Of a DNA stretch of 5,231 nucleotides, positions 1 through 5,231 are shown piece by piece; the stretch's first letter is position 1, and every line of letters begins with the position of its first letter. The DNA lies in the NCBI GenBank assembly GCA_023441845.1, contig JAEZNF010000540.1:1-5231 (forward strand), given 5' to 3'. The notes below the pieces were generated by a model that saw nothing but the letters and a program-made list of their open reading frames with translations, had not been told where the DNA came from and did not search any database. The DNA is from Bacillota bacterium. GTDB lineage: Bacteria; Bacillota; Clostridia; Acetivibrionales; DSM-2933. A program made the translations under genes and the position numbers.

Positions 1-1073
1 ACCATAGACAGGATAACACTTACTAAAATCCATGTGTATGCTTGCCACAGAACCCTCGTTTTTATCAATTCGGATTTGTTGGCAGACAAACCTTTAATGG
101 GCAGAGCCATTGTCTTATAAAGGAAATCAAAACAATCCTTCGGAACATTTAAAGCAATGATCAGCACTATCAAAATAGCCCAGGGTGAAAGCGCTTTCCA
201 TAGAGGATATTTCTTTTCATATTCAATTTCTTCCTTTGTTAGCCTGCTCCTGTCAATAACTTTCTTACCTGTTACAATAAGGTATATGACCATTGTTATG
301 ATTACTGCTATACCGCAAAATACGCCGGTAAGTGTAACAAGGTTATCGAACTTGTTTGAAAAGAACGATACAATTCCTATAACAAATCCGGTTATAAGGC
401 ATGGCAACCAACCCTTTTTTATTGCATCCCATTTGCCTACAATCCAGAGCATACAAAAACCGATCATAGTTGAGACTACCGGCAGGAACATGAAGAAAAT
501 ACCGCCTATCTGCGACAATGAAAGCTCAGGTCCTAAATTGTTCTGCTTGATAAAACCGTTTGCCATATCGTAGAAAACAACTACGGGGGCACCCAGTAAA
601 GCATATGTACATAATGAGTCATAGCCTATTGACGGAAGAGCTATTGCTACATATGTAGAATATCCCATCGCTATAAGCAAGGGTGGAAGAAGCGATACCG
701 GGGTTGCTCCAACCGCTACCATCAACGTACCGAAACCTATATTGATCATCATGATCTGCACTGCTTTGTTTTCACTCGAAATAGTCTTAATAAAAATAAT
801 TACCCTTTTAAGTGCACCTGTTTTCTCCATAAAGGCCATCTGTAATAAAGATGTTGCCACTATAAGGGAAACCGGGAATGATTTTACAAGCCCTGCTAAA
901 GTTGAACGAAAGATTACCTCAAGAGATGTTTTGAAGAATATAACCGCAACTACCGAAATTACCAGCCAACCCACAATTCCGCTTATATCTGCCGGTTTCT
1001 TTAAGATTATAAGCATACATAATATTACCGCAATTGGTAATACCGTTAATAATAGAGACTCCCATTGTCCCAT
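1..1073 (-). CDS. L-lactate permease family transporter (LctP-like), 3' end outside window
   Basis: I read 357 codons on the minus strand, from ATG at 1073-1071 to the window edge, without a stop. The protein is strongly hydrophobic with many membrane segments (for example residues about 8-24, 32-47, 65-80, 187-212, 224-239, 246-267, 298-310). The most telling stretch is residues 112-167: a GFGTLMVAVGATPVSLLPP segment, then IALPSIGYDS and ALLGAPVVV, which resembles the lactate/glycolate permease family (PF02652, TC 2.A.14). Members usually have about 500-560 residues, so roughly the last third is missing. The family moves lactate or glycolate across the cytoplasmic membrane with protons; the substrate here is inferred from family only. 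The start is firm: an in-frame TAG lies at 1079-1077 just upstream, and a GGAAGG ribosome site lies at 1089-1084. Genes further left are not visible. Confidence 0.8.
   Translation of the reverse strand, partial: MGQWESLLLTVLPIAVILCMLIILKKPADISGIVGWLVISVVAVIFFKTSLEVIFRSTLAGLVKSFPVSLIVATSLLQMAFMEKTGALKRVIIFIKTISSENKAVQIMMINIGFGTLMVAVGATPVSLLPPLLIAMGYSTYVAIALPSIGYDSLCTYALLGAPVVVFYDMANGFIKQNNLGPELSLSQIGGIFFMFLPVVSTMIGFCMLWIVGKWDAIKKGWLPCLITGFVIGIVSFFSNKFDNLVTLTGVFCGIAVIITMVIYLIVTGKKVIDRSRLTKEEIEYEKKYPLWKALSPWAILIVLIIALNVPKDCFDFLYKTMALPIKGLSANKSELIKTRVLWQAYTWILVSVILSM
185..199. promoter_or_regulatory. cre-like palindrome inside the permease gene
   Basis: The bases TGAAAGCGCTTTC (186-198) contain a perfect 12-bp palindrome, 187-198, with the central CG and flanks of a CcpA catabolite-response element (core TGNAANCGNWNNC). 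It lies within codons of the permease around residues 292-297 (W-K-A-L-S-P). In Firmicutes intragenic cre sites can act as roadblocks to transcription. Chance codon use is a real alternative, because Lys-Ala-Leu-Ser can easily generate it. Confidence 0.25.
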
Positions 1074-1133
1074 GTCCTACCATCCTTCCAGAATATTAAA
1101 TTTCAATACCTACCATACTCCCCGCCTATGCGA

Positions 1134-1165
1134 ATTATATAAGGAAATTGATCAGTATTATTGTA
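1134..1165 (-). promoter_or_regulatory. candidate -10 elements for the permease gene
   Basis: Two sigma-A-like -10 boxes face the permease: TATAAT at 1139-1134 (perfect) and TACAAT at 1165-1160 (one mismatch). Neither has a good TTGACA-like -35 at 16-18 bases; the best partner for the second is TTTATT at 1188-1183. If the TATAAT box is used, the leader is about 55 bases. The AT-rich composition makes chance matches likely. Confidence 0.3.
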
Positions 1166-1185
1166 TATTAAAAAAAGCAAAAAAT

Positions 1186-1203
1186 AAAGAAAAATTTTTC
1201 TTT
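1186..1203. repeat. 18-bp perfect palindrome AAAGAAAAATTTTTCTTT
   Basis: The two 9-base halves are exact reverse complements with no spacer. It sits about 20 bases upstream of the TACAAT candidate -10 of the permease gene and touches its -35 position. Its lack of a loop and its nearly pure A/T content argue against a terminator stem. It could be an operator for a dimeric regulator or an intrinsically bent tract. The low complexity of the region makes coincidence possible. Confidence 0.35.
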
Positions 1204-1313
1204 TCCAAACCGCCCTAATAGCCTCGATAAAGATTGTCGCAAAGCATTTCGGATGCACTTCTTCAAGCTATCCGCAATTGAAATAGACATACATATTAAA
1301 TAGTTATATTTAC

Positions 1314-1368
1314 AAACGGGACTGTTGCACAACTTTCGGGTGAAAGTCCCTTTGCAGCAGTCCCGTTT
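1314..1368 (-). terminator. long nested hairpin, probable terminator of the CotH-dockerin gene
   Basis: Arms 1314-1329 and 1353-1368 form a 16-bp stem (15 Watson-Crick pairs and one G-T). Within the loop a second 6-bp stem (1332-1337 with 1342-1347, ACTTTC/GAAAGT) can form. It begins about 75 bases after the TGA of the CotH gene. In the minus direction the stem is followed by TTTGTAAATAT, a weak T-tract; in the plus direction it is followed by TTTTG. A GGGACTG...CAGTCCC stem is a common look of clostridial terminators, from memory. The unusual length and nested fork leave open a dispersed repeat or a processed RNA. Confidence 0.65.
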
Positions 1369-1443
1369 TGCCTTAAAACAGGAAATTACCGAAACCCACA
1401 AGAGATAAATTCATTAGTATTACTGATATTATCATTGATTTAT

Positions 1444-4194
1444 TCAAATTATAGTATTGAATTTTGCTGCAATACGCATTATATCAACCATATTTATAGC
1501 ACCATCGCTATTCAAATCGTATTCACTAACATATCTTGAATCACCCTTTGTACTGTTAAACGCACGTGCTACTATCATTATATCAGACATATTGACCACT
1601 CCGTCATGATTTACATCGATAGTAATTACCGGTGTTGGTGTATTCTTTGGTGTTGTTGTTGGTGTAGGTATTGCTGTATCTTTCTTAAAAACTGCAGTTA
1701 TGCTGATATTTCCTGTATGTGTAAAGGTTACAGTATCCGAACTTCCTGTAACACCTTCCCAGTGATCAAACACATAACCTTTTTGAGGTACTGCACTTAC
1801 AGTCACCGGTATGCCTGTGAAGTAATTACCGGTCCATGAATTTGGATCTGTAACACCTGGAGTATTTGAATTTATGTCTGTTGTATTTATTCTAACATAT
1901 CCTTTAGTCGAATCTGTTTTCAGAGTAATATCAGCAGTTCCCTTAACACCATTACTGCTGAATTTGTTTATTATAAACTGTTTCGCAATTGTTGGACGGT
2001 TTTTGGCAAAATCCTTACAAGCCTGAACATTCTCATACCATGTTGAAGTATCCTCTTTAGTTCCTCCGAAACCACCGCCAAAACCTCCTCCCGGATTCGT
2101 TGTACCCCCACCGGTTGGAGGAGTCAATCTTATATACTGCCAACGTTCGGAATGTTCTACCACTTCAGGAGAAAAAGCATTTTCGAATTCACTAATAACC
2201 TTAATTACCCGTTCAGGAACAAAAGATGTATTTAACTGATCTGCAAAACAGTTTATGAATTGATTTCTGAATTCCGTGTTCTGAAGCAGTGTTCTAAAAA
2301 GGAATGTAGTCTCTTGAGAATTAGACCATCCTTCTGCTACTTCACCGGTTGCATATTTCAATGTGTCATGTGTCGCAGGTTTACTATATAACCCAAAGCC
2401 AAAATCAGTATCTTTTAGTATCCATCTCCATCTGCCGTCCTGACCATAGGGAGCTTCAGGATGGTACTTCCCGTCTTCGGTTTTGTACCTCCAAAAAGCC
2501 ATGTTGTTTCCAGGCCAATCTGTGTTGTCAAAGAAAATTTCTGCAACATAATAATTAATATAGTTTTCTATATCAATTTTTGTTTTAATATAGTCATAGG
2601 TACTTTGTTGTGTTATGGAATTTGATTTAAGGTAGTTAATAACTTCATTATTATATGCAGTTAAATCTTCAGATGTACTTTCACCACCCCCAAATCCGCC
2701 GCCAAATCCAAGCGTTTGAGAAATATCGGTAATTACGACCTTATCATCATCAAGATTGTAGTGTGATTTAAAATAATCTTTATCAAAACGTTCACGAATA
2801 TAATATACGCCCCAATACTCCCCGTCTAAGAACAGTATAGCAGGTCTTGCCGATTGGGTATCCAAACCTTTTACATGAGATACCAGACTTTGCGCCATTT
2901 CATCTCTCATATATCCAAAAGCCCAGTCATTACCTGCATTTCTTAATATCAAACGTTCAAAACTTTTCAAACTCTTTCCATTGCCGTTTTTAGTGAGTCC
3001 CGGGAAGATTTCGTATTTAATTTCACCCATATCACCATACTCTCCGTCAGCATATATCCTGAATGACTTCTGTGGATATTTTCTGGTATATGCTCCATTT
3101 ATCCTGAGACCGATATTTTGTGAAAACCCAAGAGTACCGCCTTTTTCAAAGAATTCAATATGTGCAGGTCTTTCCCATTCGTCACCGGTCTTTTCACAAT
3201 TTTTACTCATATAAATCCCTGTGGCAGGATCAAATAAATTTTTATAGTCAGTTACAACCGAAACTATAGGCAACGAATATTTTGACTTCATTCCAGGGTC
3301 TACAAAGTATGAATGTGTCACAATATTGCTCTTTTTTCCATCACCGCTTATAACAACTGCTTTCAAGGTAGTACATTTGAAAACCTCACCATTTGGTGCT
3401 CTCCATGGATTCTGATAATCGGCAGATACATCCTGAACCATAGAAAGTACATTTGGCTCTCCTGCTCTGCTTTTAATTCTAATGCTGCCGTTGTACTGAG
3501 TAGTTCCGGCAGCTCCGGGAACAGGATCTGAACAATCGGTTGTATAATAAATTTTAGCTTGCGGGTCTTCTGATGTAAGCTTTAAATCAAAGGCTTCGGT
3601 ATATAATCCGCCTGCTTTAGAAAAAACAGGTTCTTTAACAATTGTGATACCATTTGCATTTGCCGCTAATGGCGTTGATTTTGTAAACACCTTGTATTGC
3701 GAGGAACCATCCGTCATGCGTCCGAAAGACTGATCTTCCCCAAGGCTTGAGTATGTAACCGAATCAACAACTGTACCATTAGGTGCCTTCAATTCAACCT
3801 TCTCACCTGCCGAACTCAATTTGAAGTTTGCATGAAGCTGTCCATCTTTTGCCACTTTATTCTTATCGGAAGCCCAAATAAGCAAATATCCATTTGCTCT
3901 AACACTTCCTTGCGGAATTGTCCATGTTGCTCCCGAATCAGATATAGTATAACCTTTCAAGTCAATCGCTTGTGAACCGGGATTATAGATTTCTATCCAA
4001 TCTGAATATGCTCCTCCTTTACTTCCGTCAGTCGGATCATCTACATCACCATCCCTAATAGTTTTAGAATTGGATGCCATAATTTCATTGATAAATATGT
4101 TCTGTCCTTCTGCTGATGCAACTAAAAAATTTGTTGGCAGCATTACGGACAATAACATGCTAATAGAAAAAATGACCGCTAAAATTTTTCTCAC
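1444..4194 (-). CDS. secreted CotH-kinase family protein with lamin-tail domain and type I dockerin
   Basis: The 916-residue product starts at GTG 4194-4192, placed 6 bases after AGGAGG, and stops at TGA 1446-1444. Residues 1-28 are a signal peptide (RK, hydrophobic core, ASA before Glu29). Domains follow in order: lamin-tail about 32-178 (INEIMASN, DWIEIYNPG); chitobiase-C-terminal-like about 185-298 (AKIYYTTD); CotH kinase about 307-745; InlB-like repeat about 751-838 (GYVFDHWEG); Pro/Thr linker 840-859; dockerin 860-916. CotH hallmarks are RNAGNDW (418-424), R430-D431, DGEYWGVYYIRERFD (457-471) and DTD 595-597, whose aspartates are likely metal ligands. The family phosphorylates secreted proteins (spore coat CotB/CotG in Bacillus). 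The dockerin has two calcium loops, D860-D871 and D893-D904, and should tether the protein to a cellulosomal cohesin. Two Gly/Phe-rich stretches (496-504, 702-711) lie in or beside the kinase. Kinase activity and substrate are inferred. Confidence 0.93.
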   Translation of the reverse strand: MRKILAVIFSISMLLSVMLPTNFLVASAEGQNIFINEIMASNSKTIRDGDVDDPTDGSKGGAYSDWIEIYNPGSQAIDLKGYTISDSGATWTIPQGSVRANGYLLIWASDKNKVAKDGQLHANFKLSSAGEKVELKAPNGTVVDSVTYSSLGEDQSFGRMTDGSSQYKVFTKSTPLAANANGITIVKEPVFSKAGGLYTEAFDLKLTSEDPQAKIYYTTDCSDPVPGAAGTTQYNGSIRIKSRAGEPNVLSMVQDVSADYQNPWRAPNGEVFKCTTLKAVVISGDGKKSNIVTHSYFVDPGMKSKYSLPIVSVVTDYKNLFDPATGIYMSKNCEKTGDEWERPAHIEFFEKGGTLGFSQNIGLRINGAYTRKYPQKSFRIYADGEYGDMGEIKYEIFPGLTKNGNGKSLKSFERLILRNAGNDWAFGYMRDEMAQSLVSHVKGLDTQSARPAILFLDGEYWGVYYIRERFDKDYFKSHYNLDDDKVVITDISQTLGFGGGFGGGESTSEDLTAYNNEVINYLKSNSITQQSTYDYIKTKIDIENYINYYVAEIFFDNTDWPGNNMAFWRYKTEDGKYHPEAPYGQDGRWRWILKDTDFGFGLYSKPATHDTLKYATGEVAEGWSNSQETTFLFRTLLQNTEFRNQFINCFADQLNTSFVPERVIKVISEFENAFSPEVVEHSERWQYIRLTPPTGGGTTNPGGGFGGGFGGTKEDTSTWYENVQACKDFAKNRPTIAKQFIINKFSSNGVKGTADITLKTDSTKGYVRINTTDINSNTPGVTDPNSWTGNYFTGIPVTVSAVPQKGYVFDHWEGVTGSSDTVTFTHTGNISITAVFKKDTAIPTPTTTPKNTPTPVITIDVNHDGVVNMSDIMIVARAFNSTKGDSRYVSEYDLNSDGAINMVDIMRIAAKFNTII
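2062..2091 (-). repeat. coding Gly/Phe repeat GGGFGGGFGG, second copy
   Basis: This stretch encodes residues 702-711 of the CotH protein, within a longer Gly/Thr/Pro segment at about 691-712. It resembles the first copy at 2683-2709 at protein level, with different codons. It lies between the catalytic aspartate region and the last CotH helices, so it is probably a flexible loop. Gly-rich insertions are common in Firmicute CotH proteins, from memory. Confidence 0.7.
2683..2709 (-). repeat. coding Gly/Phe repeat GFGGGFGGG, first copy
   Basis: This stretch encodes residues 496-504, following VVITDISQTL and preceding an acidic Ser/Glu segment and a long helix. It is inserted inside the CotH kinase fold, about 90 residues before the DTD motif. 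Confidence 0.7.
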
Positions 4195-4198
4195 AATA

Positions 4199-4206
4199 CC
4201 CCTCCT
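4199..4206 (-). promoter_or_regulatory. ribosome binding site AGGAGGGG that fixes a GTG start
   Basis: A perfect AGGAGG lies at 4206-4201, immediately after an in-frame ATG (4209-4207) and 6 bases before GTG 4194-4192. A ribosome site cannot serve an ATG that lies upstream of it, so the GTG must be the start. The resulting N-terminus VRKILAV is a normal signal-peptide start. Confidence 0.9.
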
Positions 4207-4238
4207 CATAAAAATAAAATATATTTTTTGTAAACAAT

Positions 4239-4272
4239 ATTATATAATACGGTTCAACGACAAATTTTGTGG
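4239..4272 (-). promoter_or_regulatory. candidate sigma-I-type promoter of the CotH-dockerin gene
   Basis: On the minus strand CCACAAAA (4272-4265) is followed after 13 bases by CGTA (4251-4248). This resembles, from memory, the A-tract -35 plus CGWA -10 of sigma-I promoters that drive cellulosomal genes in Acetivibrio thermocellus. A perfect TATAAT also lies at 4244-4239, but the bases 16-18 upstream (AATTTG, AAATTT, AAAATT) give no sigma-A -35 and there is no TGn extension. Either way transcription would start about 40 bases before the GTG. Confidence 0.45.
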
Positions 4273-4333
4273 CGCATTAATAATTTTCGCCATTTCATTT
4301 CCAAATTCAAAACATGTAAAAAAGGCGGTGAAA

Positions 4334-4414
4334 ATGTATTTTTTGCACAAGTATATTTTTACAATGCCAATAAATTGTTGCTGTTTTGAAAAGTGTCCTT
4401 TTGTGATAAAATAA
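4334..4414 (+). CDS. possible 26-residue Cys-rich micro-ORF
   Basis: The frame ATG 4334 to TAA 4412-4414 is preceded by AGGCGGTGA (4323-4331), one mismatch from a full anti-Shine-Dalgarno match, with 5 bases between the AGGCGG core and the ATG. The peptide begins MYFLHKYIF and has an N-CCC-FEK-CP cluster (four Cys in residues 15-21). I recognise no family. Its end overlaps the -10 of the downstream promoter, so it would need its own promoter further left, and I see none that is convincing. It could be a leader or signalling peptide or simply chance. Confidence 0.25.
   Translation: MYFLHKYIFTMPINCCCFEKCPFVIK
4386..4412 (+). promoter_or_regulatory. extended -10 promoter for the P-loop gene
   Basis: TTGAAA (4386-4391), a 15-base spacer and TAAAAT (4407-4412) with an extended TG one base before it (4404-4405) form a good sigma-A-type promoter. 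Shifting the -35 to TTTGAA gives a 16-base spacer. The predicted start near 4419 leaves a leader of about 57 bases. Confidence 0.55.
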
Positions 4415-4444
4415 AAATATAAAGCATAAGAAGAATGGCGATGG

Positions 4445-4458
4445 ATATTGCCCAATAT
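4445..4458. repeat. inverted repeat ATATTG-CC-CAATAT
   Basis: Two perfect 6-base arms with a 2-base centre lie in the predicted leader of the P-loop gene, about 6 bases before its ribosome site. It suits an operator for a dimeric regulator better than an RNA hairpin, since a 2-base loop is strained. Confidence 0.3.
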
Positions 4459-4475
4459 AGATTGAGATGATATGT

Positions 4476-5231
4476 ATGAAAAACAAAACCTTTAAATTCA
4501 ATAATATTTCCGGGCTAATAGAGCGAGATGGGGATATTAAAATTCTTACAGGTTTCTTAAATAAGTTACATACCGAAAAATGTGGGATATTTAGAATTGT
4601 TGCTACTCATGGTTCCGGAGCAACAAGCTTTCTAAACATAGCTTCCTCTATTGCCCAGAAGCATAATTATGAAGTTATTAGCATAAATGAATGTGGTTTT
4701 TATAAATCAAAAGCCTGTAATATTAATGACTTTCAAAATTTAGAAAGTTGTTTACAAGAAAAAATAAATAATAAAAAAAATGGACAAATTATTATAATTG
4801 ATGGCATTGATCTGATGGATAAAGAAATTCCAAGTATTCTGGAAAAACTATTATCTAAAGAAAACACTCTTGTTACAGCTCTGATTTATTCAACAACATC
4901 AAATCTAACTACTAATATTGACTATGTTGATGTCCCGGTTTATAAGACCATATTCCTGAAGCCTCTGTCACCAAAAGGGCTGCATCAGCTGCTAGAGACC
5001 GTACTTTCATGGCACAAGCCTCCGAAGTCTTTACTTGAATACCTATATAACAAGACTCAGGGTTTGCCCAAATATATAGAATCTGAAATTGAATTTCTGA
5101 TTAAAAAAGAAATAATAATTTATGATAATCAAAACGGTTGGAGTGCTGATGAAGAACATTTGTCAACCCTTCTAAATAAGAACGGATACAAGAATTATGA
5201 TTTTTCAAGAAATAATTTACCTGCCGAGGCG
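4476..5231 (+). CDS. STAND/AAA-like P-loop protein with degenerate Walker A, 3' end outside window
   Basis: The frame is open for 252 codons from ATG 4476 to the window edge. GAGATGA at 4464-4470 is a fair ribosome site 5 bases before it. An in-frame ATG at 4467 has none, and a TAG at 4458-4460 closes the frame upstream. Residues 43-51 (ATHGSGATS) sit where a Walker A loop is expected after a beta strand, but the lysine is Ala49. Residues 104-112 (QIIIIDGID) look like Walker B, 134-143 (TALIYSTTSN) like a sensor I strand, and 159-215 (FLKPLSPKGL, then KTQGLPKYIESEIEFLIKK) like the helical/winged part of STAND ATPases (COG3899, LAL-type regulators). Such proteins are usually signalling switches with a C-terminal repeat or output domain, which is not visible here. 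It is divergent from the CotH gene. Family placement is by pattern only. Confidence 0.7.
   Translation, partial: MKNKTFKFNNISGLIERDGDIKILTGFLNKLHTEKCGIFRIVATHGSGATSFLNIASSIAQKHNYEVISINECGFYKSKACNINDFQNLESCLQEKINNKKNGQIIIIDGIDLMDKEIPSILEKLLSKENTLVTALIYSTTSNLTTNIDYVDVPVYKTIFLKPLSPKGLHQLLETVLSWHKPPKSLLEYLYNKTQGLPKYIESEIEFLIKKEIIIYDNQNGWSADEEHLSTLLNKNGYKNYDFSRNNLPAEA

Larger units (their letters stand above)
1074..1313 (-). other. AT-rich leader/promoter region of the permease gene, no convincing gene
   Basis: These 240 bases precede the permease start. On the minus strand they can form a hairpin at 1274-1250: CGGAT pairs with ATCCG, the stem is extended by GC/GC past a one-base bulge, and the apex is around GAAG. 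Downstream lie an 18-bp palindrome (1186-1203), a run of T-rich bases (1185-1169) and two copies of ATGGTAGG (1116-1109 and 1083-1076). A minus-strand reading frame of about 40 codons starts at ATG 1290, but it has no ribosome site and ends in a Phe-rich tail coded by the T-run, so I do not call it a gene. I recognise no known riboswitch class here. Confidence 0.5.
4195..4475. other. divergent intergenic control region
   Basis: This AT-rich spacer separates the CotH gene (leftward) from the P-loop gene (rightward). It holds the ribosome site and candidate promoter of the CotH gene, a short GGCG...CGCC inverted repeat (4271-4274 with 4288-4291), a possible micro-ORF, a plus-strand promoter and an inverted repeat before the P-loop gene. 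Longer minus-strand frames crossing it (down from TTG 4455 and from ATG 4501) lack ribosome sites and overlap the promoters; I treat them as non-coding. Confidence 0.7.

Noticed and set aside
157..573. Plus-strand open frame of 138 codons
   Set aside because: It is antisense to the permease gene, has no ribosome site, and its composition mirrors the hydrophobic coding strand.
1109..1116. Six-codon frame (ATG 1116) after GGGGAG in the permease leader
   Set aside because: The ribosome site is only one base from the ATG, too close to work, and the peptide is too short to judge.
742..1218. Plus-strand open frame of 158 codons
   Set aside because: Mostly antisense to the permease and its promoter region; no ribosome site and no recognisable domain.
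1331..1350. Resemblance of the inner hairpin (GGGTGAAAGTCCC) to group II intron domain I
   Set aside because: Only about a dozen bases match from memory, with no domain V and no reverse transcriptase nearby.
1168..1401. Minus-strand frame between the CotH gene and the permease
   Set aside because: It runs through the hairpin terminator and ends in a Phe-rich tail coded by a T-run; no ribosome site before either of its ATG codons.
1630..1680. Low-complexity GGTGTTGGTGTA-like repeats, considered as a tandem repeat or CRISPR remnant
   Set aside because: They are the antisense of the Pro/Thr linker codons before the dockerin; repeats are short, irregular and in frame.
4240..4501. Two minus-strand frames of 64 and 71 codons across the divergent spacer
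   Set aside because: One starts with TTG, neither has a ribosome site, and they overlap the promoters of both flanking genes.

Overview
The window is AT-rich. It carries a secreted, dockerin-bearing CotH-type protein, a LctP-type permease and clostridial-style signals (strong AGGAGG ribosome site, AT-rich promoters). This points to an anaerobic cellulosome-forming Firmicute of the Acetivibrio/Ruminiclostridium type. The genus is inferred from the dockerin and overall style, not from a database match.

Layout. Positions 1-1073 (minus strand) hold the first 357 codons of an L-lactate permease family transporter whose 3' end lies outside the window. Positions 1074-1443 are non-coding: a possible structured leader and promoter region for the permease, an 18-bp perfect palindrome, and a long nested hairpin that probably ends the upstream transcript. 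Positions 1444-4194 (minus) encode the main gene, a 916-residue exported protein. Its order is signal peptide, lamin-tail domain, chitobiase-C-terminal-like domain, CotH kinase domain with two Gly/Phe-rich segments, InlB-like repeat, Pro/Thr linker and type I dockerin. The ribosome site shows that translation starts at a GTG, not at the ATG 15 bases upstream. Positions 4195-4475 are a divergent promoter region. It has a candidate sigma-I-type promoter facing the CotH gene, an extended -10 promoter facing the other way, a possible 26-codon Cys-rich micro-ORF and a short inverted repeat. Positions 4476-5231 (plus) hold the first 252 codons of a STAND/AAA-like P-loop protein whose Walker A lysine is replaced by alanine; it runs off the right edge.

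How they may work together. The CotH protein is probably an extracellular protein kinase (or pseudokinase) docked on a cellulosome scaffoldin, and the -10/-35 pattern in front of it resembles the sigma-I promoters of cellulosomal genes. The divergent P-loop protein shares its control region and could be a regulator or signalling protein, but nothing in the window proves a link. The permease is most likely a separate transcription unit.
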